Source: Latilactobacillus fragifolii
GTDB lineage: Bacteria > Bacillota > Bacilli > Lactobacillales > Lactobacillaceae
Length of the DNA: 37,400 bases
Assembly (NCBI RefSeq): GCF_905332535.1
Contig: NZ_CAJOCF010000010.1
Location: 1 to 37,400, forward strand
Reading direction: 5' to 3'
In this document: positions 21,838 to 29,160 of the stretch, one piece after another
Numbering within the stretch: the first letter of the stretch is position 1
Layout of the letters: the number at the start of each line of letters is the position of its first letter
Translations under genes and position numbers: made by a program
Notes under the pieces: generated by a model
Database searches by the model: none
What the model saw: the letters and a program-made list of their open reading frames with translations, nothing else
Told to the model about the DNA's origin: nothing

Positions 21838-22698
21838 ATGAAATATGTATTTGCGCAACCAGCTAAAGAACGATTTTCTTGGGAACTGAAGACTGCGATC
21901 TATAGCTTGAAAGAGTTAGGGGTGCCAGATGCAGATATCGTTGTACTGTTTGCTGAAGACAATGAGGCTGTTGCAAATGCTTTTGGACAATATGATGTGC
22001 ATATATATCAAGACGATAGATATGATAAAAATTATATTCCGAGTATCCGACCTTACTTATGGTGGAAATATCTTGATGAAGATGCTAGTCGAGAAAACGA
22101 GAATTACGTATATTTAGACAGTGATGTTGTCATTTTAGATTTATCAGTTTTTAAAGTGCATGCCACCGAAAAACGTTGGTATGCTTCTAATGCGAATGGA
22201 TACCTTAATTATGACTATTTAAAAAATGTATCAAACAGCGAAGTAGTAATTGATTCGATGTGTCAAACGCTGCATATTCCGCAAGACTGGTTAAAGTCTA
22301 TTAATAAAAACAGTGGCGGGGCTCAGTGGGTTATCAGAAAGCCAAAAGCTGGCTACTGGCATGACGTCTATGTCAATTCTATTGAGCTTTATAATTGCAT
22401 CAAACCTCTAAAAACTAATTTGCAAAAATGGACTGCAGAGATGTGGGCACAACTGTGGACTATGTACCATTACGGTATTAAGCCTATGGTTAACGATAAA
22501 TTAGAGTTCGCTTGGTCTACGGACGATAGTATAAATGATAAAAAGATAATCCATAATGCAGGCGTAACTGTAGATACAAAACTTTTCTTTAAAGGAAACT
22601 ATAATGAAACGCCTCCATTAAGCGCATTACAACAAGATTCCGGTAAAGTTTCTGACTTATATGTTAGATATGTAAGGGAGGCTAATTATGGAAAATGA
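21838..22698 (+). CDS. Glycosyltransferase (GT-A type), probable virion-modifying enzyme
   Basis: This 286-aa protein has an N-terminal nucleotide-sugar-binding fold (AIYSLKELGVPDADIVVLFAE), a metal-binding DSD in YVYLDSDVVILD (residues 94-96), and an acceptor side with NKNSGGAQWVI, WTAEMWAQLW and a late IIHNAGV. These are features of GT-A transferases using a divalent metal. No signal peptide or membrane segment is seen, so it acts in the cytoplasm. It is placed between capsid and connector genes, with AAGGAG before the ATG, so it is made with the virion proteins. The natural substrates are the Thr-rich tags of capsid and tail tube (inference). Confidence 0.8.
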   Translation: MKYVFAQPAKERFSWELKTAIYSLKELGVPDADIVVLFAEDNEAVANAFGQYDVHIYQDDRYDKNYIPSIRPYLWWKYLDEDASRENENYVYLDSDVVILDLSVFKVHATEKRWYASNANGYLNYDYLKNVSNSEVVIDSMCQTLHIPQDWLKSINKNSGGAQWVIRKPKAGYWHDVYVNSIELYNCIKPLKTNLQKWTAEMWAQLWTMYHYGIKPMVNDKLEFAWSTDDSINDKKIIHNAGVTVDTKLFFKGNYNETPPLSALQQDSGKVSDLYVRYVREANYGK

Positions 22699-23038
22699 CG
22701 ACCAAGAACTGCTAAATAGCATTAAAACATTATTGAATATAAAGGATGATATTCAAGATGAATTGCTATCAATCCTTATTGAAGATAGCAAGAACAGGCT
22801 AATTGGATATATTGGTCAAGATTCTTTACAAACGATTGAATACCCAACTGACTTAGATTGGATTACAAGAGAATTAACAATTAGAAGATTTAACAGAATT
22901 GGCGATGAGGGAAAAACCTCATCTTCTGAAAATGATATGTCTGCATCATGGATAGAAAACGATATCCTGGACTATTCTGTTTACCTAGATAAATTCCGTA
23001 AAAAGAATAGCGGTAAGGGTATAGCGAGGTTTTACTGA
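22688..23038 (+). CDS. Head-tail connector (gp15/gp6-like adaptor)
   Basis: This 116-aa mostly helical protein (IKTLLNIKDDIQDELLSILIEDSKNR, WITRELTIRRFNRIGDEG) matches the phage connector pattern of the gp6/gp15 type that docks under the portal. It starts in the end of the glycosyltransferase gene (11-base overlap) with GGGAGG upstream, so the two are probably coupled. Confidence 0.82.
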   Translation: MENDDQELLNSIKTLLNIKDDIQDELLSILIEDSKNRLIGYIGQDSLQTIEYPTDLDWITRELTIRRFNRIGDEGKTSSSENDMSASWIENDILDYSVYLDKFRKKNSGKGIARFY

Positions 23039-23319
23039 TGAGGTATAACAATCGGTGTGATGTAGTCGCACACTATAAAGCCAAAGGTTATTTAGGCTAT
23101 GAAGATAAAAAAACGATTTTAAAGAATATACCTTGCAGTGTATCAAGCTTTGGCCTAAAAGAGCAATCGGTCGTTTTCGGTAGTTTTAACAAGAAAGCAT
23201 TTAAGGTTCATATTCAAGGCTTTTATAAGGTGGATCATTTGACTATCAATGGAATTGAGTATCAACCTATAACTCAATCATTTCATCATAATTCAACGGT
23301 ATTGGTGGTTAGTGTATGA
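23038..23319 (+). CDS. Head-closure / stopper protein (gp16-like)
   Basis: This 93-aa beta-rich protein (CDVVAHYKAKGYLGYEDKKT, VDHLTINGIEYQP) sits where SPP1 gp16-like stoppers are encoded. The identification is mainly by order and size. The ATG shares a base with the previous stop (TGATG). Confidence 0.7.
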   Translation: MRYNNRCDVVAHYKAKGYLGYEDKKTILKNIPCSVSSFGLKEQSVVFGSFNKKAFKVHIQGFYKVDHLTINGIEYQPITQSFHHNSTVLVVSV

Positions 23320-23660
23320 GTAATAATACAAGATTTATAGGTGGCAGAGAGTTTGCTAATGCTATACGAAAAATGAAAAGTTCAAAGCGAAAAATGATTA
23401 GCGAAGAGGTCACTAAATCAGCCTTTAGAATTGAAAAATCAGCAAAAGAAAAAGCAGCTGTTGATACAGGGAACATGAGAAAAAATATTCAAGCAGAAAA
23501 AATTGGAGAGTTTACGGCTCGTGTTGATTCTCGTGCGCCTTATTCAGTATATGTCGACAAAGGAACTAGATATCAAGCTGCACAACCATTTTTCACTCCA
23601 GCAGTCGATGAAGAAGAGAAAAAATTCAATCAAAATGTAAAGGGGATTATAAATAAATGA
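23316..23660 (+). CDS. HK97 gp10-like tail-completion protein
   Basis: In this 114-aa protein the motif VTKSAFRIEKSAKEKAAVDTGNMRKNI and the later APYSVYVDKGTRYQAAQPFFTPA are the HK97 gp10 signature. It acts at the head-tail joint. ATGA overlap with the previous gene. Confidence 0.9.
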   Translation: MSNNTRFIGGREFANAIRKMKSSKRKMISEEVTKSAFRIEKSAKEKAAVDTGNMRKNIQAEKIGEFTARVDSRAPYSVYVDKGTRYQAAQPFFTPAVDEEEKKFNQNVKGIINK

Positions 23661-24013
23661 TTCATTCCCCAATGACTGAATATCTACATGATATTCAAGA
23701 GAAATTAGAACCGTTAGAATATCCAATTTATTTTAGGCTCCCGAACGATAGTGTTCAGGAGCCTTTTATTGTAGTTGGAAACCATGCTGATGATGACTAT
23801 TTAAGTGCAAAAAGCGATTTGGTTATAGAAACTAATCTACAAATCGATATTTTTCTACCAGATTCAAGCAGTACCGATTTAGAAGATATTTTATATACAG
23901 CTAAAACACTTTTAGGAAGACGCCAAAACATTACAAGTCAAGTGTTGGTGGATAACTCAATTGGCAGACAAGTTTTCCATATAGTAATAACAATCAAAGA
24001 TTTAATAATTTAG
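23657..24013 (+). CDS. Tail terminator (gp17-like)
   Basis: This 118-aa protein starts MIHSPMTEYLHDIQEKLEPL and continues with FIVVGNHADDDYLSAKSDL and alternating strands (IQIDIFLP-like, VFHIVITI), as in tail terminator proteins that cap the tail tube. ATGA overlap with the gp10-like gene. It lies directly before the tail tube gene, which supports the assignment. Confidence 0.78.
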   Translation: MIHSPMTEYLHDIQEKLEPLEYPIYFRLPNDSVQEPFIVVGNHADDDYLSAKSDLVIETNLQIDIFLPDSSSTDLEDILYTAKTLLGRRQNITSQVLVDNSIGRQVFHIVITIKDLII

Positions 24014-24025
24014 GAGGTCATAAAT

Positions 24026-24688
24026 ATGGCAGAACCGATTAATAATGGTGTTAAAAAAACTAATTCAAAAGCAATCACAGGTCGCAAAATTTTGTATTTC
24101 GTACAGTCAGTCGATGATCCTATTGGTAGTCCTGCAATTTATCCAGCATGGCAAACAGAAGGCGATTTAAAAATCGGCGGCGATAATGTAGATGAACAAA
24201 CTAAAATGGGACGCCTCATTATGAAGTCAACAGATGAACAGAGTATTGACTTAAAGCAGTACTTCGCGCCTGACGATCCAGCGGCAAGCATTATTGAGGA
24301 TGCGAAAGTAAAAGGAAAAAGCGTTAAAGTTTGGCGTGTGATCGTCGATGAATCGCAAGGCAAGCCTGAGGGCGACCCCGAAAAGAAAGTAAAAGCCTAT
24401 CCAGCTAAGTTCGGTTATGGCATTCCAGATGAACTAGATTATTCAGAAGGGACAGAAGACTTAGTCGAACTAGACTATACCTTAAACATTGTAGGTGTTC
24501 TTCAAGATGGAACGTTCCCTCTAAGTGATGAAATGATTGCGGAATTAGATGCCTTATATAACTATCAACGTCCAGGTGAAACTACTGGTGATTACGATGA
24601 TATTAACAACGGAACAACTACGACCACAAAGGCGCCAACTACTACTACCACTACAAAAGCGACTACGACCACAACTACGGAACACTAA
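24026..24688 (+). CDS. Major tail (tube) protein with threonine-rich C-terminal tag
   Basis: This 220-aa protein is a TP901-1/phi13-like tube protein (SKAITGRKILYFVQS, YPAKFGYGIPDELDY, LDYTLNIVGVLQDG) that polymerises around the tape measure. Many relatives carry a C-terminal Ig-like domain here. This one instead has, from residue 196, GTTTTTKAPTTTTTT and then KATTTTTTEH: 17 Thr in about 25 residues, ending almost like the capsid. AGGAGG precedes the ATG. The tag is likely to stick out of the tube surface. Confidence 0.9.
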   Translation: MAEPINNGVKKTNSKAITGRKILYFVQSVDDPIGSPAIYPAWQTEGDLKIGGDNVDEQTKMGRLIMKSTDEQSIDLKQYFAPDDPAASIIEDAKVKGKSVKVWRVIVDESQGKPEGDPEKKVKAYPAKFGYGIPDELDYSEGTEDLVELDYTLNIVGVLQDGTFPLSDEMIAELDALYNYQRPGETTGDYDDINNGTTTTTKAPTTTTTTKATTTTTTEH

Positions 24689-24766
24689 AGTAATTTGAAT
24701 TAGGGTCAGTAAACCAAAATGCCGAATGGGTGAGAAGCCCAAAAAATAACAAGAGGTGCTTATAAA

Positions 24767-25210
24767 ATGGCTATTGAATTTAAAGTAGGAAACAAAAATG
24801 TAGAAATTAAATTTAACTATAGATTGGTTTTTAAATTGAACTCTAAATTATCTAGCGAACCGGGTGCAGATAATGGCGCGGGGCTTGTATATGCCAAGTT
24901 AAAATCTGGGGACGAAAGTGCAATCCATGATATTGTACGTGTCGCTTCAGGGGTCACAAAAGAGGACGATATTATTGATGCGGTAGGAAATAAAGCCGCG
25001 GAAATGGATGAATCAGATGTTTCAAAAGGACTAGATATGCTTATTGATGCATTTACAAAAGAAATTGAAAACTCAGGTTTTTTTATGCGCAAGCTAAAAA
25101 TCTTCAAGAAAAACGTTCTGAATTCGAAAGACCAAATGAGCAAAGAAAAAGACGACGACAAAATCAAGTCAGTGGATGCGTTGCTTCAAACCTTGAAAGA
25201 CGTGAACTAA
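24767..25210 (+). CDS. Tail assembly chaperone gpG
   Basis: This 147-aa protein (MAIEFKVGNKNVEIKFNYRL, ALLQTLKDVN) sits between tail tube and tape measure, where the gpG-like chaperone is always encoded. It coats the tape measure during tail assembly. A TTTTTTT run at 25078-25084 in the gpG frame offers a -1 frameshift into the downstream frame (25084-25551). Confidence 0.82.
   Translation: MAIEFKVGNKNVEIKFNYRLVFKLNSKLSSEPGADNGAGLVYAKLKSGDESAIHDIVRVASGVTKEDDIIDAVGNKAAEMDESDVSKGLDMLIDAFTKEIENSGFFMRKLKIFKKNVLNSKDQMSKEKDDDKIKSVDALLQTLKDVN
25078..25084 (+). promoter_or_regulatory. Candidate -1 frameshift site T_TTT_TTT
   Basis: In the gpG frame the codons read GGT-TTT-TTT-ATG, so 25078-25084 is a perfect X_XXY_YYZ heptamer. 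A -1 slip enters a frame open from 25069 to 25551. A second weaker candidate is G_AAA_AAC a little further on. Confidence 0.55.
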
Positions 25211-25551
25211 TTGTAAAATGTGCAAGACAAGGGCTTACTGATATACCAACTATTATGAACTGTTATAAATGGGAACTGGATGCAATCCTAGAAGGACTTG
25301 AATTAAAAAAAGTTGATTCCTTAGAAATTATAGCAGTTAGCCTATTTAATAACAGATATGTAACCAACGCGAAGAAGCCAAAACTAAATAAAGTTTTCAA
25401 TAAGTCGAGAGCTGAAAATAAGGTAATTCAGTTGTACGAAAAAGGCCCAGTTAAGGCAGATTCGGCTAACAAAACAGTTGAAGAATTCTTAGCCCGACAG
25501 AAAGCATTAAGTTTAAGACTTGCGGGAAGGAGGGGAACAGATGAGCTTTGA
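25084..25551 (+). CDS. gpT-like extension, made as a gpG-T fusion by -1 frameshift
   Basis: The frame is open without stop from the slippery site and holds a helical, basic product (NLERRELIVKCARQGL, TIMNCYKWELDAIL, EEFLARQKALSLRLAG) like gpT domains. The first internal ATG (25255) has no ribosome binding site, which fits frameshift expression. The fusion would be about 106 gpG residues plus about 155. It ends 11 bases into the tape measure gene. Confidence 0.65.
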   Translation, partial: YAQAKNLQEKRSEFERPNEQRKRRRQNQVSGCVASNLERRELIVKCARQGLTDIPTIMNCYKWELDAILEGLELKKVDSLEIIAVSLFNNRYVTNAKKPKLNKVFNKSRAENKVIQLYEKGPVKADSANKTVEEFLARQKALSLRLAGRRGTDEL

Positions 25552-28300
25552 TGGTTCTATGAAAGCTGTTGTTAGTGCGGATATAACAAATTACCTTAAC
25601 GGGATGGATAAGGTCGCAACAACTGCGGCAGGCGTTTCTGGGAAAGTTAACGGCTCGCTTGGAGGCATGGGCAATGGTGCCAAAGCCGCTACTGAGAAAA
25701 CCGGATTTTTGAATACAAGTATTGGCAAAATTGCGGCGGGAGTTGGCGCAGTTAGCCTGGTATCTAAAGGCATAGGTGTTTTAAAAGATAGTATTGGTGG
25801 CGCTATCGGTCGTTTTGATACATTAAATCAATATCCAAAAGTAATGGCTCAAATGGGATTTTCTACTGATGATACTACTAAGTCGGTAGGTATTTTAAAA
25901 AAGGGCGTAGATGGATTACCAACTTCATTACAAGACTTAACTAAGAGCGCCCAAAGTTTTGCCATCCTTGAAAAAAGTGCAACTGGCGGAGCTAAAACGG
26001 CGACTGCTTTAAATGATGCCTTCCTCGCATCTGGTGCGAGCGCTGCAGATGCTTCACGTGGCGTTGAACAATATAGCCAAATGCTTTCAACTGGTAAAGT
26101 TGATTTAATGAGTTGGCGTACACTTCAAGAAACAATGCCATATGCATTAACAAAAGTTGCTAAATCATTTGGCATCACTGGTAAAAGTGCCGAACGCGAT
26201 TTATATGACAAGCTAAAGTCCGGCGATATTACAATGGATCAATTAAATAAGCGATTCACTGAATTAGATGGTGGTGTAAATGGCTTTGCAGCTACTGCAA
26301 GAACTGCTACTAGCGGTATTGGAACTTCGTTTACCAATATGAAAAATGCTGTGGTTAATGGCTTAGCAAACACTGTAACTGCCATTGATAACGGATTAAA
26401 GAGTGCCGGTATAAAAAATGGTATAGCTGGCGTATTTAACAGTATAAAATCGTCAATAATTTCTTCGTTTTCAGCGATTAATAAAGCAGTAGAAACTGCT
26501 ATACCTCCAATAATATCTACAATAAAAGGACTAATTGATTTTGTTAATAAAAATCAGGATTGGATTAAGCCTTTAGCACTAGGAATAACTGCAGGGATAA
26601 CTGCTTTTAAAATATGGACTGGTGCGATAAAAACTTGGCAAACAATCACTAAAATTGCCACTGGAGTTCAAGTTGCTTTTAACGCTGTGGTTGCAGATAA
26701 TCCCATTGGATTAATCGTGTCTGTGATAGTAGCGGTGGTGGCAGCGCTTGTATACTTTTTTACACAGACCAAAACTGGCAAAAAAGTATGGCAAGATTTT
26801 ATTAGTTTCTTAAATAAAGCTTGGAAAGCATTAACTCAAGTAGCTTCAAACGTATGGGGAGCGATATCGGATGCTGTTACAGGTGCAGCCGAAGGAGTGA
26901 AAAACGGTTGGGATAGTGTTGTTACATTCTTTTCGAATCTATGGACAAACATTACTACATCAGCTACGAATACATGGACATCATTTACCGGCACTTTGTC
27001 GAGTATTTGGGGAGGTGTCATATCAGTTGCACAAAGTATCTGGGGAGCTATTTCTGGGTTCTTTAGCGGACTGTGGACAGAAATTGTAAATGTCGCAACA
27101 ACCATTTGGAACACTTTTGCACCCTCTCTTACAGCTATTTGGCAAGGCATCGTTACTGTTGCACAAGGCGTATGGGAAATCTTGAAGTCCGTTATTATGG
27201 GCCCTATTTTAATTGTAATTGATTTTCTAACGGGTAGCTGGACTCAGTTAGGAGCCGATCTACAACTTATTTGGAGCAGCATAGTAACTGGGGCATCAAC
27301 AATATGGAATGGATTAGTTACGTTTTTTACTGGAATACTAAATTTCATCGAGACTTACTTTTCTACTGTTTGGAATGGCATTTCGACCCAGGCTGTCGCT
27401 ATTTGGAATGGAATTGTAAGCGCCGGCCAAGCAATCTGGAACGGATTTGTTTCTGCGCTTAGTGCAATCTGGTCAGGATTGGTCAATTCTGCAATCGCAT
27501 TCTGGAATGCTCTTAAAAACGGAACAATTAGCATATTTAACGGGATTGTAAATGGTGCTGTAGCAATTTGGAACGGTCTAGTATCGGGTGTCAAAGCACT
27601 TGTAAATGGACTCGTTTCAGGTGTGGTCAGCATGTGGAACGGTCTTAGGTCGAGCGTTGTTTCAATTGCTAACGGTATTAAGGATGGAGCTATTAATGCA
27701 TGGAACGGTTTGGTATCCGGAGTTAAAAATATTGTGTCAACGGTTGTCGGAGTATTTGACGGATTGCGTCATATTGATTTATTGGCGGCTGGTCGAGCGG
27801 TTATCAATGGATTCGTTAAGGGTCTAAAGGGCGCTTGGGAAGCTGGTAAAAAATTCATTAGTGGAATTGGCGACTGGATTCGTGAGCACAAAGGCCCAAT
27901 TAGTTATGATAAAAAGCTTTTAATTCCAGCTGGTAATGCCATTATGACCGGTTTTGGAAACGCGCTGGATAATAGCTTTTCAAATGTCAAGTCTTCAGTT
28001 AGTTCGTACGCAGGACAACTATCTGGAGCAATGAACAATGTTTCTTTTAATGGCGCTATTAGTAAAGTTCAAGGATTTGCTAATCAGCTGCAAAATCCTA
28101 ATGTAGGATTGGTAGCTAATACTAGTTTGCACTCCGGAACGACAAGCCTCTCTGAAAATATGGATCAAGACATTTTAAATGCACCCAGCTCAGTAGTTAA
28201 CTTAACTGTTGAACAAAACTGGGATGGTGATAAAGTTTACTATTCAATCAAAAACAAGGATGCAAGAGAACGCGTTCGCATCAATGTTATCAAAAAGTAG
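25541..28300 (+). CDS. Tape measure protein
   Basis: This 919-aa protein sets tail length and takes part in DNA entry. The N-terminal third resembles TP901-type tape measures (GRFDTLNQYPKVMAQMGFS, VEQYSQMLSTGKVDLMSW). Membrane-like segments follow (IGLIVSVIVAVVAALVYFF, about residues 385-410). Residues ~430-740 hold many 11-residue repeats with Trp (IWNGLVSGVK, AIWNGIVSAG), which form a long helix. A C-terminal GDWIREHKGPISYDKKLLIPAG unit ends the conserved part. ATG 25541 follows AAGGAGGGG. Confidence 0.95.
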   Translation: MSFDGSMKAVVSADITNYLNGMDKVATTAAGVSGKVNGSLGGMGNGAKAATEKTGFLNTSIGKIAAGVGAVSLVSKGIGVLKDSIGGAIGRFDTLNQYPKVMAQMGFSTDDTTKSVGILKKGVDGLPTSLQDLTKSAQSFAILEKSATGGAKTATALNDAFLASGASAADASRGVEQYSQMLSTGKVDLMSWRTLQETMPYALTKVAKSFGITGKSAERDLYDKLKSGDITMDQLNKRFTELDGGVNGFAATARTATSGIGTSFTNMKNAVVNGLANTVTAIDNGLKSAGIKNGIAGVFNSIKSSIISSFSAINKAVETAIPPIISTIKGLIDFVNKNQDWIKPLALGITAGITAFKIWTGAIKTWQTITKIATGVQVAFNAVVADNPIGLIVSVIVAVVAALVYFFTQTKTGKKVWQDFISFLNKAWKALTQVASNVWGAISDAVTGAAEGVKNGWDSVVTFFSNLWTNITTSATNTWTSFTGTLSSIWGGVISVAQSIWGAISGFFSGLWTEIVNVATTIWNTFAPSLTAIWQGIVTVAQGVWEILKSVIMGPILIVIDFLTGSWTQLGADLQLIWSSIVTGASTIWNGLVTFFTGILNFIETYFSTVWNGISTQAVAIWNGIVSAGQAIWNGFVSALSAIWSGLVNSAIAFWNALKNGTISIFNGIVNGAVAIWNGLVSGVKALVNGLVSGVVSMWNGLRSSVVSIANGIKDGAINAWNGLVSGVKNIVSTVVGVFDGLRHIDLLAAGRAVINGFVKGLKGAWEAGKKFISGIGDWIREHKGPISYDKKLLIPAGNAIMTGFGNALDNSFSNVKSSVSSYAGQLSGAMNNVSFNGAISKVQGFANQLQNPNVGLVANTSLHSGTTSLSENMDQDILNAPSSVVNLTVEQNWDGDKVYYSIKNKDARERVRINVIKK

Positions 28301-28309
28301 GTGAAAGAA

Positions 28310-29152
28310 ATGGATTTACTAATAGATAAAGGCGGTGGTTCTTACCGCCTATCAGAATTAGGAATTGTTGTTAAAGATGTAAAGGCTACCGGTCCAAAAT
28401 TAAACCCAACAAGAAATAATGTTAATTTCAGAAATGGAAAAATATATTACGGATCAGTTTACGAAGAAAAAAATATTACTGTAACTGGAAGCTACTATGC
28501 TGTGGACGAATATGATGACCAGCTAATACAAGATAGAATAAACTCGCTAATCATGACTTCTGAGCCATTTTACGTTAGCAAAATGTACAGCGTTCAAGGG
28601 TTGTATGAATTTGAGCGTCCAGGTGAAACAACTAATCCAGATTTTACAAACTTTGCAAATCAACGTGCATATCATTATCGATGGCGCGTTATAGCAAGTG
28701 ATAATGTTGATTATGATTTTCAAGGTAAAAGCGGTGCTGGGTTACTAACTAACATCACAATTTCTTTAACAACTGCGGACATTCCGTATGGTATATCTCA
28801 GCCACAGGATATCGATTTAACAGGACAGTCTTACTTATCTTATAAAGGAACAGCCGTGTGTTCACAGTTAGAGTGGCCGTTTTCAATAAATATGGTTGCT
28901 AATTCTGCTCAAGGTAGTGGTTTTAGTCTCACTATTGGCAATCAACAGTTTACTTATGCAGGTGCTGCAATAAAGCAAAATGATGTTTTTGAATTAAAAG
29001 GAGATTCTTTCTTATTGAATGGTCTAAATATTAACGATAAGACAAACATTCAATACTTTTCTATCGGGCCAAGTAGTACAGGAGTAATCCCAATCTCAAC
29101 AGATTTCAAAGGGACGATAGTGATCAAAAATATGGTTAATATGTATTTATAA
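28310..29152 (+). CDS. Distal tail protein (Dit)
   Basis: This 280-aa protein starts MDLLIDKGGGSYRLSELGI and has the conserved NFRNGKIYYGS and ITVTGSYYAVDEYDDQ of siphovirus Dit N-terminal ring domains, then a beta-rich C-terminal half. It forms the hub at the tail tip. ATG 28310 is preceded by AGGTGA; GTG 28301 is an alternative. It follows the tape measure, as expected. Confidence 0.88.
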   Translation: MDLLIDKGGGSYRLSELGIVVKDVKATGPKLNPTRNNVNFRNGKIYYGSVYEEKNITVTGSYYAVDEYDDQLIQDRINSLIMTSEPFYVSKMYSVQGLYEFERPGETTNPDFTNFANQRAYHYRWRVIASDNVDYDFQGKSGAGLLTNITISLTTADIPYGISQPQDIDLTGQSYLSYKGTAVCSQLEWPFSINMVANSAQGSGFSLTIGNQQFTYAGAAIKQNDVFELKGDSFLLNGLNINDKTNIQYFSIGPSSTGVIPISTDFKGTIVIKNMVNMYL

Positions 29153-29160
29153 GGAGCATT

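Noticed and set aside
26836-27633. Long leftward open frames opposite the tape measure gene
   Set aside because: They arise from the repeated Trp/Ile/Ala codons of the tape measure read backward, and they lack ribosome binding sites.
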